NCBI RefSeq assembly: GCF_037892195.1
Contig: NZ_JATACI010000002.1
Location: 2,790,001-2,854,000, forward strand
Direction: 5' to 3'
Length of the DNA: 64,000 bases
Source: Yoonia sp. GPGPB17
GTDB lineage: Bacteria; Pseudomonadota; Alphaproteobacteria; Rhodobacterales; Rhodobacteraceae
Numbering within the stretch: the first letter of the stretch is position 1; every line of letters begins with the position of its first letter. The position numbers were made by a program, and so were the translations under genes. Below the pieces are notes generated by a model. It was not told the DNA's origin. It did no database searches and saw only the letters and a list, made by a program, of their open reading frames with translations. Shown here piece after piece: positions 63,072 to 64,000 of this stretch.

Positions 63072-63977
63072 ATGGCACGCAGACGGAAAGGTCGCGATAT
63101 CTCGGGATGGCTGGTGGTGGACAAACCCGCTGGCATCACGTCAACGGCTGTCGTGAACAAGGTGCGCTGGGCGTTGGACGCCAAGAAGGCGGGCCACGCA
63201 GGTACGCTTGATCCCGAGGCGACGGGCGTATTGGCAGTGGCCCTGGGTGAGGCGACAAAGACGGTGCCTTACATCACCGATGCGTTAAAAGCTTACAGTT
63301 TTACCATGCGGTTGGGGCAGGCCACCAACACCGATGACGCCGAGGGCGAGGTGATTGCAACCTCTGATCTGCGCCCTGATGACGATGCGATCAAAGCGGC
63401 GCTTGGTGCCTTTGTCGGTGACATCATGCAGGTGCCGCCGCAGTTTTCTGCTGTGAAAGTGGATGGCGAGCGCGCCTATAAGAAGGCCCGTGATGGCGAA
63501 GAAATGTCGCTGTCCGCCAGGCCCTTGTGGGTTGAAGAGCTGGTATTGGTTGATCGTCTTGATCCTGATCACGCGGTGCTGGAAATGACTTGCGGTAAAG
63601 GCGGCTATGTCCGCTCTATCGCGCGTGATCTGGGTGATGCGCTGGGCTGCAAGGCCCATGTCAAATCACTACGTCGTATCTGGTCAGGGCCGTTTCAGGC
63701 GACCGAGGGTGTGACGCTGGAACAGGTCGATGCGATGGCGAAGACGCCTGATCTGGACGCTTACCTGCTACCGCTGGAGGTTGGGCTGGTGGACCTGCCA
63801 GAAGTCCGTTGCCTTGCCGAAAGCGTGGCCAAGCTGCGCAATGGCAACCCGGCCTCTGTTATCGCTTCAGACGTAGAGTATGGCGAAGAGGTTTGGGCCT
63901 CTTTTGACGGCCAGGCTATCGCCGTCGGCACCTACCGTGGCGGCGAACTGCAGCCATCCCGCGTGTTTGTCGGCTAG
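63072..63977 (+). CDS. truB: tRNA pseudouridine(55) synthase
   Basis: The 301-residue enzyme converts U55 of the tRNA T-loop to pseudouridine. Motifs are [21 protein letters not shown], the catalytic-Asp block [44 protein letters not shown] and [24 protein letters not shown] lies before ATG 63072. It is divergent from the MFS gene. The final 23 bases of the window (an ATG at 63978) may begin another gene, but too little is visible to say. Confidence 0.96.
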   Translation: MARRRKGRDISGWLVVDKPAGITSTAVVNKVRWALDAKKAGHAGTLDPEATGVLAVALGEATKTVPYITDALKAYSFTMRLGQATNTDDAEGEVIATSDLRPDDDAIKAALGAFVGDIMQVPPQFSAVKVDGERAYKKARDGEEMSLSARPLWVEELVLVDRLDPDHAVLEMTCGKGGYVRSIARDLGDALGCKAHVKSLRRIWSGPFQATEGVTLEQVDAMAKTPDLDAYLLPLEVGLVDLPEVRCLAESVAKLRNGNPASVIASDVEYGEEVWASFDGQAIAVGTYRGGELQPSRVFVG

Positions 63978-64000
63978 ATGATCACACGGACACATCTCAA

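Noticed and set aside
1..64000. CRISPR arrays
   Set aside because: No regularly spaced short direct repeats were seen, and no cas-like genes.

Overview
This window reads as a chromosomal segment of a Roseobacter-group alphaproteobacterium (Rhodobacterales). The support is established-family recognition: a fused NuoE/NuoF-type formate dehydrogenase subunit, a MarR/response-regulator pair of the PetP/PetR type, an NDUFA9-like protein, an uppP-gltD-gltB block, DUF3775 and DUF2927 proteins, and dense operons with ATGA overlaps. Codon use is moderately GC-rich in the core and clearly more AT-rich in the accessory part.

Layout. (1) 1-4707: end of an oxalate/formate-type transporter, then an NAD-dependent molybdenum formate dehydrogenase (fdsGB fusion, fdsA). 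(2) About 4708-28950: accessory region. It holds a GST, small membrane proteins (one HXXEE), a SUKH protein, an IclR-controlled RraA-like/TctCBA cluster cut by a Tn3-family transposon (12744-16345), decayed RTX/lysozyme/DUF2927 genes (17425-23035), an H-NS-like gene fused in frame to RTX repeats, a NaeI-like restriction-modification pair (23438-25351), a SIR2-HerA defence pair (25602-28486) and an AlpA-like regulator beside tRNA-Leu(CAG) at 28956-29042. (3) 29200-63977: core genes, including gltD/gltB, mtgA, queG, ilvE, petP/petR, a histone-deacetylase-like amidohydrolase, xseB-ispA-dxs, saccharopine dehydrogenase, recQ and truB.

Main observation. Nine otherwise healthy genes or gene remnants are broken by indels of 1 or 2 bases, including dxs and gltB, which should be essential or nearly so. 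When the protein is repaired against its family, almost every break falls where the repaired DNA reads GCCGGC, usually an Ala-Gly codon pair. Observed forms include GCTTAAGC, GCTAAGC, GCTCAGC, GCCAAGC, GCCTAAGC, GCGGC and GTGGC. GCCGGC itself is nearly absent from the 64 kb: I found two copies by eye, one of them at a break. GCCGGC is the NaeI site, and the window encodes a NaeI homologue with all catalytic residues plus an adjacent cytosine-5 methyltransferase. The simplest reading is that the inner CG of GCCGGC is methylated by this system and was misread (C to T, G to A, with extra bases) in the sequencing. The breaks would then be artefacts that report the enzyme's specificity, not pseudogenes. 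A hairpin terminator at 59565-59596 supports this independently: its GCTAGC pairs properly only if restored to GCCGGC.

How the genes work together. The core part covers nitrogen assimilation (GltD/GltB), isoprenoid precursor supply (Dxs, IspA), cell-wall recycling (UppP, MtgA) and housekeeping RNA/DNA functions. The accessory part combines a defence island at a tRNA gene with remnants of a large secreted RTX system and a carboxylate-uptake operon inactivated by transposition.
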